This document shows, piece by piece, positions 62,998 to 64,000 of a DNA stretch of 64,000 bases (its first letter is position 1; every line of letters begins with the position of its first letter). Location of the stretch: assembly GCA_964036315.1 (NCBI GenBank), contig CAXIWW010000817.1, positions 5,429,501 through 5,493,500 of the forward strand, in the 5' to 3' direction. This DNA is from Acanthosepion esculentum. Taxonomy: Eukaryota > Mollusca > Cephalopoda > Sepiida > Sepiidae. A program made the translations under genes and the position numbers. The notes beneath the pieces were generated by a model. The model did no database searches. It had not been told where the DNA came from and saw only the letters and a program-made list of their open reading frames with translations.

Positions 62998-64000
62998 TCC
63001 ATGCTGCTGGTCGTAGTCTAAAATCTTACATTAGAGGCTCAGATATGGACCGGAAACCAACAGATCAGAGGCCATGCTGCTGGTCGTAGTTTATCGTTTA
63101 CATTAGACGGTCAAATATGCACCAGAAACCAAGAGATCAGATACAGGGCTGCTAGACGTAGTGTATCATCTTACACTAGACGCTCAAATATGGACCGGAA
63201 GCCAACAGGTCAGAGGCCATGCTGCTGGGCGTAGTCTAAAATCTTACATTAGACTCTCAAATATGAACCGGAAACCAACAGATCAGAGGCCATGCTGCTG
63301 GACGTAGATTATCTTCTTACATTAGACGCTCATATATGCACCAGAAACCAAGAGATCAGAAACAGGGCTGCTGGACGTTGTGTATCATATACACAAGACG
63401 CTCAAATACGGACCGGAAACCAAGAGTTCAGAGGCCATGCTGCTGGACGTAGTCTAAAATCTTACATTAGACGCTCAAATATGGGCCGGAAACCAACAGA
63501 TGAAAGGCCATGCTGCTGGACGTAGTTTATCTTTTTACATTAGACGCTCAAATATGCACCAGAAACCAAGAGATCAGAAACAGGGCTGCTGGACGTAGTG
63601 TATCATCTTACACAAGACGCTAAAATATGGACCGGAAGCCAACAGGTCAGAGGCCATGCTGCTGGATGTAGTCTAAAATCTTATATTAGACGCTCAAATA
63701 TTGACCGGAAACCAACAGATGAGAGGCCATGCTGCGGGACGTAGATTATCTTTTTACATTAGACGCTCAAATATGCAACAGAAACCAAGAGATCAGAAAC
63801 AGGGCTGCTGGACGTAGTGTATCATCTTACACAAGACGCTCAAATATGGACCGGAAGCCAACAGGTCAGAGGTTATGCTGCTGGACGTAGTCTAAAATCT
63901 TATATTAGATTCTCAAATATGCACCAGAAACCAACAGATCAGAATCATGGCTGCTGGACATAGTGTATCATCTTACACAAGACGTTCAAATATGAACCGG

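Larger units (their letters stand above)
61514..64000 (+). repeat. SatD array 4, forward orientation, continues past the window
   Basis: About 34 units of 73 bp run in forward orientation after the inversion point at 61513 (CATGGCCTCT then TGACCGGAAG). The first 1.5 kb consists of inverted copies of array 3 sequence. From about 63000 it resembles array 2 at 40.9-41.5 kb, including the CATATACACAAGACGC variant near 63387. The right end is cut by the window. Confidence 0.97.

Noticed and set aside
38816..64000. SatD as a CRISPR array
   Set aside because: There are no unique spacers between conserved repeats. The whole 73 bp unit is repeated and diverges along its length, and there are no cas genes.
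1..64000. Telomeric arrays, rRNA or tRNA genes
   Set aside because: No TTAGGG-like or TTAGG-like tandem array, no rRNA-like conserved blocks and no cloverleaf with A and B boxes was noticed in reading.

Overview
This 64 kb window is tandem-repeat (satellite) DNA from end to end. I found no gene, RNA gene, CRISPR array, operator, terminator or recognisable transposon. The organism must be a eukaryote with large heterochromatic blocks; the sequence does not show which one. A pericentromeric, subtelomeric, sex-chromosome or B-chromosome setting is possible, but this is inference only. I recognise none of the four repeat families from memory.

Four families with no visible homology to one another fill the window. 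I call them A to D. SatA is a G/T-rich minisatellite (on the + strand) with a short unit of about 31 bp and a long unit of about 43 bp. SatB has a 60 bp unit. SatC is an AT-rich unit of about 395 bp. SatD has a 73 bp unit arranged mostly as a three-type, 219 bp higher-order repeat.

The layout, with orientation defined by the motifs given in the entries, is: A+ 1-2806; B+ 2807-7980; C+ 7981-8560; D- 8561-13131; C+ 13132-14704; B- 14710-15418; B+ 15419-17918; A+ 17919-37600; C- 37601-38818; D+ 38816-53855; D- 53856-61513; D+ 61514-64000. Only a few bases separate neighbouring arrays. The order D-/C+ ... C-/D+ is a mirror image, and the two C/D junctions near 13131 and 38820 use the same breakpoint in both families, so they look like inverted copies of one event.

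Within arrays there are recent rearrangements. These include a 3372 bp tandem duplication in SatA with no difference seen in the parts compared, a 1534 bp tandem duplication in SatD with about two differences seen, a 1458 bp (20-monomer) higher-order repeat in the first SatD block, and inverted duplications around 15.4, 53.86 and 61 kb. These fit amplification by unequal exchange together with fold-back or replication-template-switch inversions.

Many long open frames occur, but all can be explained by repeat period and composition. SatA lacks stop triplets in its consensus on both strands. SatB has a period divisible by three. The SatD 219 bp higher-order repeat is also divisible by three. 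None is reported as a gene.
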